A model generated the notes under the pieces. It was not told where the DNA came from, made no database searches, and saw nothing but the letters and a program-made list of their open reading frames with translations. From Clostridium sp. (GTDB lineage Bacteria; Bacillota; Clostridia; Clostridiales; Clostridiaceae): 64,000 bases of DNA. The stretch's first letter is position 1, and each line of letters starts with the position of its first letter. The position numbers and the translations under genes are program-made. Shown piece after piece: positions 36,705 through 46,349 of this stretch. Where the stretch lies: the NCBI GenBank assembly GCA_022773025.1, contig JALEZF010000022.1, positions 1 through 64,000 of the forward strand, in the 5' to 3' direction.

Positions 36705-38159
36705 GTGAAACTTAGAAATAAAAAATGGACTGAAGAAGAATTTTTTGAGATAAGAAAAGAAGTTTTGGCTCAATGGCCAACTGGTAAGAATGTAGATTTA
36801 GATGAGGCTGTAGAATACTTGAAGCAAATTCCAGATAGCAAAAACTTTGCAAAGAAGCTTATTGCAGCTAAGAAAGCAGGAAAGACTTTAGCTCAACCAA
36901 GAGCAGGAGTTGCTTTACTTGATGAACATATAAAATTATTACAACACTTACAAAACGAAGGTGGAGCAGACTTATTACCATCAACTATAGATGCTTACAC
37001 AAGACAAAACAGATATGATGAGTGTGAAAGAGGAATAGAGCAAAGTTTAGCAGCAGGAAGATCATTATTAAATGGATTCCCAGCAGTAAACCACGGTGTT
37101 GAAGGATGTAGAAAGGTTTTAGAATCAGTAGACCTTCCACTACAAGCAAGACACGGTACACCAGATTCAAGACTATTAGCTGAAATAATCCATGCAGGTG
37201 GATGGACTTCAAATGAAGGTGGCGGAATTTCTTACAACATTCCATATGCAAAGAGCGTAAGCATAGAAAAGACATTATTAGACTGGCAATATTGTGATAG
37301 ACTTGTTGGATACTATGAAGATCATGGTGTAACTATAAACAGAGAGCCATTTGGACCTTTAACAGGAACATTAGTACCACCAAGTACTTCAAATGCAGTT
37401 GCTATAATAGAAGCTTTACTTGCAGCTGAGCAAGGTGTTAAGAACATTACTGTTGGATATGGTGAGTGTGGAAACCTAGTTCAAGACGTTGCAGCTATAA
37501 GATCACTTGAAGAGCAAGTAAATGAATACTTAGAAGCTTACGGATACAAAGATGTATTCATAACTACAGTATTCCATCAATGGATGGGTGGATTCCCAGC
37601 TGACGAATCTAAGGCATTTGGAGTAATTGCAACTGGTGCAGCAATAGCATCTTTAGCAGGAGCTACAAAAGTTATAGTTAAGACTCCACACGAAGCAATA
37701 GGTATACCAACTAAGGAAGCTAATGCAGCTGGTATCAAGGCTACAAAGATGGCTCTTAACTTATTAGAAGGACAAAGATTATCTGAGTCTAAGGAATTAC
37801 AAGATGAAATAAATCTAATCAAAGCTGAAGTTAAGTGTATGTTAGATAAGACTTTTGAACTTGGAGATGGAGACTTAGCTATAGGAACAGTTAAAGCATT
37901 TGAGCAAGGTGTTATAGATATACCATTTGGACCATCTAAGTACAATGCAGGTAAGATGTTACCAGCAAGAGACAATAATGGTGCAGTAAGATACTTTAAC
38001 GTAGGAAATATACCATTCACTCAAGAATTAATAGATTTCAACAGAAAAAAATTAGAAGAGAGAGCTGCATTTGAAGGAAGAGAAGTTTCATTCCAAATGA
38101 CAGTAGACGATATATTTGCTGTAGGTAAAGGACAATTAATCGGAAGACCTCAAAAATAA
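36705..38159 (+). CDS. glmE: Glutamate mutase epsilon subunit
   Basis: The 484-residue TIM-barrel catalytic subunit starts at GTG. It contains [35 protein letters not shown], which supplies arginine contacts to the glutamate substrate, and [20 protein letters not shown]. It binds substrate and adenosylcobalamin together with GlmS. Length and order match known clostridial glmE. The codons look highly expressed, like the ribosomal genes. Confidence 0.97.
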   Translation: MKLRNKKWTEEEFFEIRKEVLAQWPTGKNVDLDEAVEYLKQIPDSKNFAKKLIAAKKAGKTLAQPRAGVALLDEHIKLLQHLQNEGGADLLPSTIDAYTRQNRYDECERGIEQSLAAGRSLLNGFPAVNHGVEGCRKVLESVDLPLQARHGTPDSRLLAEIIHAGGWTSNEGGGISYNIPYAKSVSIEKTLLDWQYCDRLVGYYEDHGVTINREPFGPLTGTLVPPSTSNAVAIIEALLAAEQGVKNITVGYGECGNLVQDVAAIRSLEEQVNEYLEAYGYKDVFITTVFHQWMGGFPADESKAFGVIATGAAIASLAGATKVIVKTPHEAIGIPTKEANAAGIKATKMALNLLEGQRLSESKELQDEINLIKAEVKCMLDKTFELGDGDLAIGTVKAFEQGVIDIPFGPSKYNAGKMLPARDNNGAVRYFNVGNIPFTQELIDFNRKKLEERAAFEGREVSFQMTVDDIFAVGKGQLIGRPQK

Positions 38160-38249
38160 GGCCTTTTAAAAATTAGTTATAAACTGTAGAGTTTATTATA
38201 AATAATTATGTAGGCTTATATAGCCACAATAAAAAGGAGTGCAGGAAAA

Positions 38250-39491
38250 ATGAAAATTGTTGATGTTGTATGTTCAGCAGGCAGAACTGGTTTCTACTTT
38301 GATGACCAAAGAGCTATAAAGAAGGGTGCAGGCCATGACGGATTTACTTACGTTGGAGAACCTGTAACAGAAGGATTTACTTCTATAAGACAATCAGGAG
38401 AATCAATTTCAGTTCAATTAATACTAGAAGATGGACAAGTTGCATTAGGAGATTGTGCAGCAGTTCAATATTCAGGAGCAGGCGGACGTGACCCATTATT
38501 CCTAGCAGCAGATTTTATACCTGTTATAGAAAAAGAAATAGCTCCAAAGCTAATCGGAAGAGAATTAGATTCTTTCAAAGCTTTAGCTGAAGAGTTTGAT
38601 AGAATGCAAGTAAATGGTAAGAGATTACACACTGCTATAAGATATGGTGTAACTCAAGCTATATTAGATGCAGTAGCAAAATCTAAACATTTAACTATGG
38701 CTGAAGTAGTTAGAGATGAGTACAATACTGGAGTAGAAATAAAGAGAATTCCAATATTCACTCAATCAGGAGATGACAGATACGACAACTCTGATAAGAT
38801 GATAATCAAGGGTGCAGACGTAATGCCTCACGCATTAATCAACCACGTTGCTGATAAATTAGGAGAACACGGTGAAAAATTACTTGAGTATGTTAAGTGG
38901 TTAAGAAACAGAGTTATCCAATTAAGAACTTGCGAATGCTACAGCCCAGTATTCCACATCGACGTATATGGAACAATCGGATTAGCATTTGACTGTGATA
39001 TAAACAAGATGGCTGATTATATAATGACTCTTGAAGAAGCAGCTAAACCATTCCACTTAAGAATTGAAGGACCTATGGACGTTGAAGAAAGACAAGCTCA
39101 AATGGAAGCTTTAAGAGACTTAACTGCTGAATTAGCAAAGAGAAACAGCACAGTAGAATTAGTTGCAGACGAATGGTGCAACACTTACGATGACGTTAAA
39201 TTCTTCGCTGATAATAAAGCAGGAAACATGCTTCAAATAAAGACTCCAGACTTAGGTGGAGTAAACAACATAATCGAGTCTATCTTATACTGTAAGAAGA
39301 TGGGTATTGGAGCATACTGTGGAGGAACTTGTAACGAAACTAACAGATCTGCAGAAGTATGTACAAACATCGCTATCGCTTGCGGAGCTGACCAATGCTT
39401 AGCTAAACCAGGAATGGGTGTTGACGAAGGATACATGATCGTTAACAATGAAATGAACAGAGTAGTAGCTCTAGTTAATAGAAGAAAATAG
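38250..39491 (+). CDS. mal: Methylaspartate ammonia-lyase
   Basis: The 413-residue enolase-superfamily enzyme removes ammonia from 3-methylaspartate, giving mesaconate. Length equals the C. tetanomorphum enzyme. The catalytic Lys (QIKTPDLGG, ~K331) and His (DVMPHALINH, ~H194) are in the expected places, and metal ligands are in HIDVYGT, RIEGPMD and VADEWCN. The sequence is clearly divergent from the C. tetanomorphum protein as I recall it. AAGGAG precedes the ATG. Confidence 0.97.
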   Translation: MKIVDVVCSAGRTGFYFDDQRAIKKGAGHDGFTYVGEPVTEGFTSIRQSGESISVQLILEDGQVALGDCAAVQYSGAGGRDPLFLAADFIPVIEKEIAPKLIGRELDSFKALAEEFDRMQVNGKRLHTAIRYGVTQAILDAVAKSKHLTMAEVVRDEYNTGVEIKRIPIFTQSGDDRYDNSDKMIIKGADVMPHALINHVADKLGEHGEKLLEYVKWLRNRVIQLRTCECYSPVFHIDVYGTIGLAFDCDINKMADYIMTLEEAAKPFHLRIEGPMDVEERQAQMEALRDLTAELAKRNSTVELVADEWCNTYDDVKFFADNKAGNMLQIKTPDLGGVNNIIESILYCKKMGIGAYCGGTCNETNRSAEVCTNIAIACGADQCLAKPGMGVDEGYMIVNNEMNRVVALVNRRK

Positions 39492-39548
39492 CCAAAAACA
39501 GGGGGCAGTTAGTATAACTGCCCCATACTTTTCAAGGAGGGAAATGCT

Positions 39549-40391
39549 GTGAGAGAAATAAAGGTTTCTACAATAACAAGTGCAATAAAAGATTTATGTA
39601 TAAATGCTAACTATTACTTAGATCAAGATATAAGAGATAGATTACAAGAAGCTCAAGATAAGGAAACATTTCCAATAGCAAAAGAAATGTTAACTAAAAT
39701 CATGATAAACGCTGATATAGCAAAGAATGAAAAAATGCCTATGTGTCAAGATACAGGAATGGCTTGTGTTTTTGTTGAATTAGGACAAGAAGTTCATATA
39801 GCTGGTGGCAGCTTAGAAGAAGCTATACATGAAGGTGTAAGACAAGGATATACTGAAGGATACCTAAGAAAATCAGTAGTAAAAGATCCTCTAGACAGAG
39901 TAAACACTAAAGACAACACTCCAGCAATAATCTACTACAACATAGTACCAGGAGACAAGCTTAAGATAACAGTTGCTCCAAAGGGCTTTGGTTCAGAAAA
40001 CATGAGTGGAATAAAGATGTTAAAACCAGCAGACGGAGTAGAGGGAGTAAAGGAATTTATAATAGAAACTGTTAAAAAAGCAGGCCCTAACCCATGTCCT
40101 CCTATAGTTGTAGGAGTAGGTATTGGAGGAACTTTCGACAGAGCTGCAAATCTTGCTAAGAAAGCTTTAATAAGACCAACAGCTGAAAGAAATGCTAATC
40201 CAATGTATGCAGACCTAGAAGCAGAATTATTAGAAAAGATAAATGCTTTAGGCATAGGACCACAAGGATTTGGTGGAAGGACTACAGCTTTAGCTGTAAA
40301 CATAGAATACTATCCAACTCATATAGCAGGTCTTCCAGTAGCAGTAAACATAAACTGTCATGCTACAAGACATGCTGAAGTAGAACTATAG
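39549..40391 (+). CDS. Mesaconate/fumarate hydratase alpha subunit
   Basis: The 280-residue protein starts at GTG and matches the alpha subunit (N-terminal catalytic part) of two-subunit class I hydratases. Three cysteines for the 4Fe-4S cluster are in [27 protein letters not shown] and [15 protein letters not shown]. In this operon the substrate should be mesaconate, hydrated to (S)-citramalate; related subunits act on fumarate. AAGGAGG precedes the start. Confidence 0.92.
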   Translation: MREIKVSTITSAIKDLCINANYYLDQDIRDRLQEAQDKETFPIAKEMLTKIMINADIAKNEKMPMCQDTGMACVFVELGQEVHIAGGSLEEAIHEGVRQGYTEGYLRKSVVKDPLDRVNTKDNTPAIIYYNIVPGDKLKITVAPKGFGSENMSGIKMLKPADGVEGVKEFIIETVKKAGPNPCPPIVVGVGIGGTFDRAANLAKKALIRPTAERNANPMYADLEAELLEKINALGIGPQGFGGRTTALAVNIEYYPTHIAGLPVAVNINCHATRHAEVEL

Positions 40392-40412
40392 AGCATATGT
40401 AGGAGGTGCCTT

Positions 40413-40970
40413 ATGGAAAAGAGAATTACAACCCCTTTGACTTTAGAAAAAGTAAAGGACTTAAAAGCAGGAGATACCGTTTTGATAAGCGGAACAATAT
40501 ACACATCAAGAGATGCTGGACATAAGAGATTAGTTGACCTTTTAGATAAGGGAGAATCTCTACCTTTTGACCCTAAGGATCAAATCATATATTATGTTGG
40601 ACCAACTCCAACAAAGCCAGGACATGCCTTTGGATCAGCTGGCCCAACAAGTAGTTACAGGATGGACCCTTATGCTCCAAGACTTTTAGAAGTAGGTCTT
40701 AGAGGAATGATTGGAAAAGGACTAAGAAACGAAGCCGTTATAGAATCTATAAAGAAAAATGGTGGAGTTTACTTTGCAGCAATCGGTGGAGCAGCAGCTC
40801 TAATCGGAAAGTCAGTTAAAAAGGCTGAAATAATAGCTTACGAAGATTTAGGCGCAGAAGCTTTAAGAGAATTGCAAGTAGAAGATTTGCCTGTAATTGT
40901 TGTAATAGATTCAGAAGGAAACAACTTATACGAGCAAGGTCAAAAAGAATATTTAGACAGCATTAAATAA
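40413..40970 (+). CDS. Mesaconate/fumarate hydratase beta subunit
   Basis: The 185-residue protein matches the beta subunit (C-terminal part) of two-subunit class I hydratases: LKAGDTVLISGTIYTSRDAGHKRL, YYVGPTPTKPGHAFGSAGPTSSYRMDPY and AAIGGAAALIGKSVKKAE. It completes the mesaconase active site with the alpha subunit encoded 22 bp upstream. AGGAGGTGCC precedes the ATG. Confidence 0.92.
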   Translation: MEKRITTPLTLEKVKDLKAGDTVLISGTIYTSRDAGHKRLVDLLDKGESLPFDPKDQIIYYVGPTPTKPGHAFGSAGPTSSYRMDPYAPRLLEVGLRGMIGKGLRNEAVIESIKKNGGVYFAAIGGAAALIGKSVKKAEIIAYEDLGAEALRELQVEDLPVIVVIDSEGNNLYEQGQKEYLDSIK

Positions 40971-40993
40971 ATAAACAGGAGGTGTAGGCTACA

Positions 40994-41257
40994 ATGAAAA
41001 TTGAAAAAGTAGCAAAGGCAGGAACTCTTGAGTCTAATGACATAGTAATCATGGTGTATCCAAATGAAAATGATACAGTTGAAATAGAGCTAGAGAGCAT
41101 AGTTATGCAACAATTTGGCACTAGAATCAGAGAAGTTATAGAAGAGACATTAAAATCACTAGGCGTTACTAGCGTAAAAGTTAAAGCTCAAGATAAGGGA
41201 GCTTTAGATTATACAATAGGAGCCAGAGTAGAAACAGCAATAAAAAGAGCACAATAA
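40994..41257 (+). CDS. citD: Citramalate/citrate lyase acyl carrier subunit (gamma)
   Basis: The 87-residue CitD-type acyl carrier has the Ser14 attachment site in AKAGTLESNDIVIMV, to which the 2'-(5''-triphosphoribosyl)-3'-dephospho-CoA group is linked. In this operon it should serve (S)-citramalate lyase. ACAGGAGGTG precedes the ATG. The genes for making and loading the prosthetic group (citX, citG) are 4 kb downstream. Confidence 0.93.
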   Translation: MKIEKVAKAGTLESNDIVIMVYPNENDTVEIELESIVMQQFGTRIREVIEETLKSLGVTSVKVKAQDKGALDYTIGARVETAIKRAQ

Positions 41258-41283
41258 TATTGCTTATATAAGGTGGGATTATA

Positions 41284-42156
41284 ATGAAGGAATTAAGAAG
41301 AAGTATGCTTTTTATGCCTGGAAATAACCCAGGAATGCTTCAAAATGCAGCTATACTAGGTGCAGACTCTATAATACTAGATTTAGAGGACGCTGTAAGT
41401 TTAACTGAAAAGGATAGCGCAAGAATTCTAGTTAGAGAAGCCATAAAAACAATGGATTATTCTGATGTTGAAGTAATCGTAAGAGTTAATCCTATAGATA
41501 CAGAATTCGGACCTACTGACTTAGATACAATCGTAAGAGTAAAGCCAGATACTATATTAGTACCAAAGGCTAGTATTGAATCTATAAAAGAAGTAGATAG
41601 AATAATGACAAATGTAGAAAAGGAAATGTGCTTCAACGTAGGAGAGATAAAGATAATAGCTCTTATAGAGACTGCAGATGGTCTTCAAAATGTCTATGAA
41701 ATAATAAAGGCATCTTCAAGAGTTAACGGTGTGCTTTTAGGTGGAGAAGACCTAACTGCTGATTTAGAGATAAAGAGAACTAAAGAAGGAGAAGAAATCT
41801 TCTATGCTAGAAATAGAATTGCCATAGCTTGTAGAGCATGTAAAGTAACTTCTATTGACACACCATTCACAGATACAAATGACTTTGAAGGTCTAAGAAA
41901 AGATATAAGAAAAGCTAAGAGTTTAGGATTTACAGGAAAAGCATCTATAAACCCAAGACAAATAGATACTATACATGAAGTTTATTCTCCAACAGAAGAA
42001 GAAATAGTTCATGCACAGAGAGTACTAAAAGCTATGGAAGATGCTAAGAAAGAAGGAAAGGGAGTATTCTCACTAGATGGAAAAATGGTAGATGCTCCAG
42101 TTATAAATAGAGCGGTAAGAACTGTTGACTTAGCTAAGACTTTAGGTCTTATATAG
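41284..42156 (+). CDS. citE: Citramalate/citrate lyase beta subunit
   Basis: The 290-residue TIM-barrel protein has CitE features: RRSMLFMPGNNPGMLQNAAILGADSIILDLEDAVS, GVLLGGEDLTADL and FTGKASINPRQI. It cleaves the citramalyl (or citryl) thioester on CitD, giving pyruvate plus acetyl-carrier in the citramalate reaction. It follows citD by 26 bp and precedes citF. Confidence 0.93.
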   Translation: MKELRRSMLFMPGNNPGMLQNAAILGADSIILDLEDAVSLTEKDSARILVREAIKTMDYSDVEVIVRVNPIDTEFGPTDLDTIVRVKPDTILVPKASIESIKEVDRIMTNVEKEMCFNVGEIKIIALIETADGLQNVYEIIKASSRVNGVLLGGEDLTADLEIKRTKEGEEIFYARNRIAIACRACKVTSIDTPFTDTNDFEGLRKDIRKAKSLGFTGKASINPRQIDTIHEVYSPTEEEIVHAQRVLKAMEDAKKEGKGVFSLDGKMVDAPVINRAVRTVDLAKTLGLI

Positions 42157-42203
42157 AAAACCTTGTTTTTAGGAAAAAACATAAAAAAGGTGGGATTATT
42201 ACT

Positions 42204-43742
42204 ATGAAAAATGCAGTAGGAAGAGAACTACCTTCTTATATAGAAGGATACGGAGAGGTAGTGCCTTTTCAAGGAGCAGAAATAAATTCTACTGTTAAGC
42301 CAAAAACTACAGTAAAAGGTAGCGCAGTAGGTCCAAACGATGTTAAGCTTTTAAGCTCCATAAGTGAAGCTATAGATAAAGCTGAATTAAAAGATGGAAT
42401 GACAATATCTTTCCATCACCATTTAAGAAATGGAGACTATGTTTTAAACATGGTTATGGAAGAAATCGCAAAGAGAGGAATAAAGGACTTAACTATAGCA
42501 GCTAGTTCAATATTCCCATGCCATGAGCCTTTAGTAGAGCATATAAGAAACGGAGTAGTAACAAAAGTTATTGCTGCTTATATGTCAGGCCCAGTTGCAG
42601 CAGCTATTTCTAGAGGAGAATTAAAGAACCCAGCAGTAATGCAGACTCATGGTGGAAGAGGAAGAGCTATAGAAAATGGAGAAGTTCATATAGACGTAGC
42701 TTTCGTTGCAGCACCAAGCTCTGATGATTATGGTAACATAAATGGACTTCAAGGGCCAGCTGCCTGCGGTTCATTAGGATATGCAGTAGCAGACTGTCTA
42801 TATGGAGACAAAGTAATTGCTATAACTGACCATTTAGTAGCTTATCCAAACTGTCCAATAGAAATTAATGAAACATACATAGATTATGTTGTTAAAGTTG
42901 ATTCTATAGGAAATCCAGCAGGAATAGTTTCAGGAACCACTAAGGTTACAAAGGACCCAGTTGGATTAAAGATTGCTCAAATGACAGCAAAACTTATGAA
43001 AGCTTCAGGTCTTGTAAAGGATGGACTATCATTTCAAACAGGAGCTGGTGGAACATCTCTAGCAGTTGCTCAAGAATTAAAAGATATAATGAAAAATGAA
43101 GGAATCAAGGGAAGCTTTGCATCTGGTGGAATAACAGGATACATAGTAGATATGTATGAAGAAGGATTATTCCAAAACTTATTTGACGTTCAATGCTTCG
43201 ATTTAAAAGCAGTTGAATCTTTAAGAAGTAACAAAGCACACCAATCAATGTCAGCTTCAATGTACGGAAACCCTCATAACAAGGGAGCTGTAGTAAATAA
43301 GCTTGATATAGTAATCCTTGGTGCTACAGAAATAGATACAGACTTCAATGTAAATGTAACTACAGGATCAGACGGAGTAATAATGGGGGGATCTGGTGGA
43401 CACAGTGATACTGCAGCAGGAGCTAAGCTGACTATAATAGTATCGAACCTTGTAAAAGCAAGACTTCCAATCATAAAGGATAAGGTTACAACTGTAACAA
43501 CTCCAGGTGAAAGCATAGATGTATTAGTTACAGAAAGAGGAATTGCAATAAATCCTAAACATGCTGATTTAATTGCAAGATTAAAGAAAACTAACTTGCC
43601 AATCATGACTATAGAAGAACTTAAGGCAGTTGCTGAAAAGTTAACTGGAACACCAAAGGAAATAGAGTCAGATGATAAGATAGTTGCTGTTATAGAATAC
43701 AGAGATGGAACTGTAATTGACGTTGTAAAAAAGGTAAAGTAA
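42204..43742 (+). CDS. citF: Citramalate/citrate lyase alpha subunit (carrier transferase)
   Basis: The 512-residue CoA-transferase-like subunit exchanges acetate for citramalate on the acyl carrier. Features are FHHHLRNGDYVLNMVMEEIAKRGIKD near the N-terminus, GSFASGGITGYIVDMYEEGLF and GGSGGHSDTAAGAKLTI. Its start follows AAGGTGGG. A good terminator lies 7 bases after the stop, so citF ends the main glm-mal-lyase operon. Confidence 0.94.
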   Translation: MKNAVGRELPSYIEGYGEVVPFQGAEINSTVKPKTTVKGSAVGPNDVKLLSSISEAIDKAELKDGMTISFHHHLRNGDYVLNMVMEEIAKRGIKDLTIAASSIFPCHEPLVEHIRNGVVTKVIAAYMSGPVAAAISRGELKNPAVMQTHGGRGRAIENGEVHIDVAFVAAPSSDDYGNINGLQGPAACGSLGYAVADCLYGDKVIAITDHLVAYPNCPIEINETYIDYVVKVDSIGNPAGIVSGTTKVTKDPVGLKIAQMTAKLMKASGLVKDGLSFQTGAGGTSLAVAQELKDIMKNEGIKGSFASGGITGYIVDMYEEGLFQNLFDVQCFDLKAVESLRSNKAHQSMSASMYGNPHNKGAVVNKLDIVILGATEIDTDFNVNVTTGSDGVIMGGSGGHSDTAAGAKLTIIVSNLVKARLPIIKDKVTTVTTPGESIDVLVTERGIAINPKHADLIARLKKTNLPIMTIEELKAVAEKLTGTPKEIESDDKIVAVIEYRDGTVIDVVKKVK

Positions 43743-43748
43743 TTTAAA

Positions 43749-43777
43749 AATAGAGGGGCGAACAACCCCTCTATTTT
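43749..43777 (+). terminator. Terminator after citF
   Basis: AATAGAGGGG and CCCCTCTATT form a perfect 10-bp stem with a 9-base loop, followed by TTGAT. It closes the operon that begins with the GntR-type gene. Confidence 0.85.
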
Positions 43778-43824
43778 GATATAAAAAAAATTCCTTCCTA
43801 TATATAGGTAAATTTTCAGTCCCA

Positions 43825-43854
43825 TTGAGAGAAGAATATAATTCATGATATAAT
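43825..43854 (+). promoter_or_regulatory. Promoter of citC-citX-citG
   Basis: TTGAGA and TATAAT are separated by 18 bases. It lies between the citF terminator and citC, so the maturation genes can be transcribed separately from the catabolic operon. Confidence 0.65.
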
Positions 43855-43913
43855 GAGGATAAAAATGGGAACATGAATAAAAGAGATTCATAGATGATAA
43901 GAAAAGGATGAGA

Positions 43914-44960
43914 ATGATGTACGGACTAAATATTGAAAAGATACATTTAGATGATGAGAGAGAAAAAAATGAAGTTGCTGAGTTTTTGAATAGATTTGAA
44001 CTCAGATATGACGATGATATAGATTATACATTAGTAGCTAGACAAAATGGTAAAATCCTTGCCACAGCCTCTAAGGCAAAGAATATAATAAAAGCTTTCG
44101 CGGTTGATGATGCGCTAAGGGGCGAAGGGATAAGCACATCACTTGTAACCTCAATAACAGACAAGATGTTTGAGCAGGGAATATATCATAGCTTTATCTT
44201 TACGAAACCAAAGAACATAACTATATTTTCTTCATTAAACTATAAACTCATATATGAAACTTCAAAATCAGCACTTTTAGAAAATGGCTTATACAATATA
44301 AATTCTTCTTTAGATAAGATAATAAAAGAAAATTCTATAGATATATCAAAAACTAGAGGAGCTTTAGTTATGAATTGCAACCCTTTCACCAAAGGACATC
44401 AATTTTTGGTTGAAAAAGCTGCAAGCGAATGTGAGGAAGTTATAGTATTTGTGGTAGAAGAAGACAAATCTCTTTTCCCGTTCAAAGATAGATTTGAATT
44501 AGTAAAACAAGGGACAAAACATTTAGGTAATGTAAAAGTTGTAAAGGGTGGAGAATACATAATATCTCAAGCTACATTTCCATCGTATTTTTTAAGACAG
44601 GAAGATGATAAGCTAAAAGTTTATACTGAAATGGATGCAGGGATATTCGGAAAGTATTTTTGTCCTAAATTCAATATAAAGACAAGATATGTAGGGGAAG
44701 AGCCTTACTGTGCAGTTACTAATGCATATAATGATACCTTAGTAGATGAGCTCCAAAAATTTGGAGTAGAAGTTTCTATAGTAAAGAGAAAGACTTATGA
44801 TGAAAGTGCCATAAGTGCATCCAGAGTTAGAGAGCTTATAAAAGAAGGTCAAATGGAAAAGGTTAAGGAACTAGTGCCTGAAACTACTTGGGAATTCTTA
44901 AATACAGAGGCGGGGAGGGAAATAGCGGAGAATATAAAGAAAAGCAATTCTCCCCACTAA
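43914..44960 (+). CDS. citC: [Citrate/citramalate lyase] acetate ligase
   Basis: The protein has about 348 residues. An N-terminal GNAT-like part (~1-130) precedes a nucleotidyltransferase domain with ALVMNCNPFTKGHQFLVEKAA (the HxGH-type nucleotide site) and YDESAISASRVRELIKEG. It acetylates the thiol of the lyase carrier with ATP and acetate, switching the lyase on. ATG 43914 is preferred since AAAAGG is 6 bases upstream; 43908 and 43917 are alternatives. Confidence 0.92.
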   Translation: MMYGLNIEKIHLDDEREKNEVAEFLNRFELRYDDDIDYTLVARQNGKILATASKAKNIIKAFAVDDALRGEGISTSLVTSITDKMFEQGIYHSFIFTKPKNITIFSSLNYKLIYETSKSALLENGLYNINSSLDKIIKENSIDISKTRGALVMNCNPFTKGHQFLVEKAASECEEVIVFVVEEDKSLFPFKDRFELVKQGTKHLGNVKVVKGGEYIISQATFPSYFLRQEDDKLKVYTEMDAGIFGKYFCPKFNIKTRYVGEEPYCAVTNAYNDTLVDELQKFGVEVSIVKRKTYDESAISASRVRELIKEGQMEKVKELVPETTWEFLNTEAGREIAENIKKSNSPH

Positions 44961-44961
44961 T

Positions 44962-45477
44962 ATGGAATATACAGCAATAGATATACTGGATGCGCGAGAA
45001 GAAAGAGTTGAACTCCAAGAAAAACTTATGGATGATTTCCAGAATACCCTCCTATGTGTGAGAGTTAATGTACCTGGAGTGAGGAAGAAAACTGAGCTAT
45101 CTCAAGGAATATTTCATGTGATTTCAAAAGAAATAGATGAGCTATTTCGAGGAAGAATACTAAAATCTCATTTTAATGTAGGAGCAGAGGGACCTATAGA
45201 ACTTTTAGTCATAGATGAAAAATCAGATAAGGTAAAGATAAAAACTATACAATTAGAAGAGAATCACCCTCTTGGAAGATTTGTAGATATAGATGTATAT
45301 GACAATAAAACTAGAGAAAGTTTATCGAGAACATCTATGGAATTTGCACCGAGGAAATGCTATATATGTGATAAACCAGCTTGTGAATGTGTAAGAAATC
45401 AAAGCCATTCAAAAGAAGAAATCATAGGCCATATTGAAAAAGCATATGAAAGTTATAGGAGTAAAACTGATGAATAA
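44962..45477 (+). CDS. citX: Apo-citrate lyase phosphoribosyl-dephospho-CoA transferase
   Basis: The 171-residue protein matches CitX: ILDAREERVELQEKLM at the N-terminus, RVNVPGVRKKTELSQGIFHVISKEI in the core, and ENHPLGRFVDIDVYD. It transfers the prosthetic group onto Ser14 of CitD. The start is one base after the citC stop. A CxxC-rich tail (CYICDKPACEC) is present, as in other CitX proteins. Confidence 0.92.
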   Translation: MEYTAIDILDAREERVELQEKLMDDFQNTLLCVRVNVPGVRKKTELSQGIFHVISKEIDELFRGRILKSHFNVGAEGPIELLVIDEKSDKVKIKTIQLEENHPLGRFVDIDVYDNKTRESLSRTSMEFAPRKCYICDKPACECVRNQSHSKEEIIGHIEKAYESYRSKTDE

Positions 45478-46330
45478 TGAGATTTCAGCTAAAGAACTGC
45501 CAAATATTTTAAGAGAATTTGCACTTAGAGCCATGCTTTATGAGGTATCCTGTTATCCAGCACCAGGGCTTGTATCGCCAATATCCACAGGTTCGCATAA
45601 AGATATGAACCACTTCACCTTTATAGACAGCAGCCTTGCAATAAGCCGGTTCTTTTGTGAAGCTGTAGAGGTAGCTTTAAAGGAAGATGATGAAGGAGAA
45701 TTATTTAAAGATCTTAGAAAAATAGGTATAAAGGCAGAAGAAGCGATGTTTGCTGCAACTGGTGGAATAAACACTCAAAAGGGAATAATATTTTTAATGC
45801 TTATATCTTTAGGTGCTGTTACTTTAACTATAAAAAGAGGAAAAACCTTTGATGAAATAGAAAACTATATAAGGTCTATGACAAAAGACATCATAGAAGA
45901 AGATTTTAGAGACTTAGAGAAAAAAGAGAAACTTACTTATGGAGAAAAGCTATATTTAAAGTATGGTTTAAAGGGCATAAGAGGTGAGGTTGCAAAGGGA
46001 CTTCCTATAGCTTTAAAGGTAGGTCTAAAGGTATATGAAGAAAGTAGAGATCTTAGTGAAAATCAAAGAATAGCAAACACTTTAATTCATATAATGACAA
46101 GCTGTGAGGACACGACGCTACTTCATAGAAGACCTATAGAAACCCTTCATTATGTTCAAAATACAGCGAAAGAAGCTGTTTCTTTAGGTGCTATGAGAAC
46201 AGAAGAAGGAAGAAAATTTATAGATGCTATGGATAGAGATTTTGTAAAAAGAGGAATAAGTCCTGGAGGAAGTGCTGATTTATTGGCTATGACCATCTTC
46301 TTCCACAATGTAAAGTCTATAGTTAAATAA
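45470..46330 (+). CDS. citG: Triphosphoribosyl-dephospho-CoA synthase
   Basis: The protein has 286 residues from ATG 45470, which overlaps the citX stop (ATGAATAA) and follows GGAG; an in-frame ATG at 45434 lies deep inside citX. CitG features are YEVSCYPAPGLVSPISTGSHKDM, ATGGINTQKGIIFLM and SCEDTTLLHR. It makes the CitD prosthetic-group precursor from ATP and dephospho-CoA. With citC and citX it supports citramalate lyase. Confidence 0.92.
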   Translation: MNNEISAKELPNILREFALRAMLYEVSCYPAPGLVSPISTGSHKDMNHFTFIDSSLAISRFFCEAVEVALKEDDEGELFKDLRKIGIKAEEAMFAATGGINTQKGIIFLMLISLGAVTLTIKRGKTFDEIENYIRSMTKDIIEEDFRDLEKKEKLTYGEKLYLKYGLKGIRGEVAKGLPIALKVGLKVYEESRDLSENQRIANTLIHIMTSCEDTTLLHRRPIETLHYVQNTAKEAVSLGAMRTEEGRKFIDAMDRDFVKRGISPGGSADLLAMTIFFHNVKSIVK

Positions 46331-46349
46331 TGATTAAAAGGTGATTGTG

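Noticed and set aside
43274..43891. A 205-codon minus-strand frame opposite citF
   Set aside because: It lies mostly antisense to the well-supported citF gene and has no ribosome-binding site or domain; it mirrors the codon pattern of citF.
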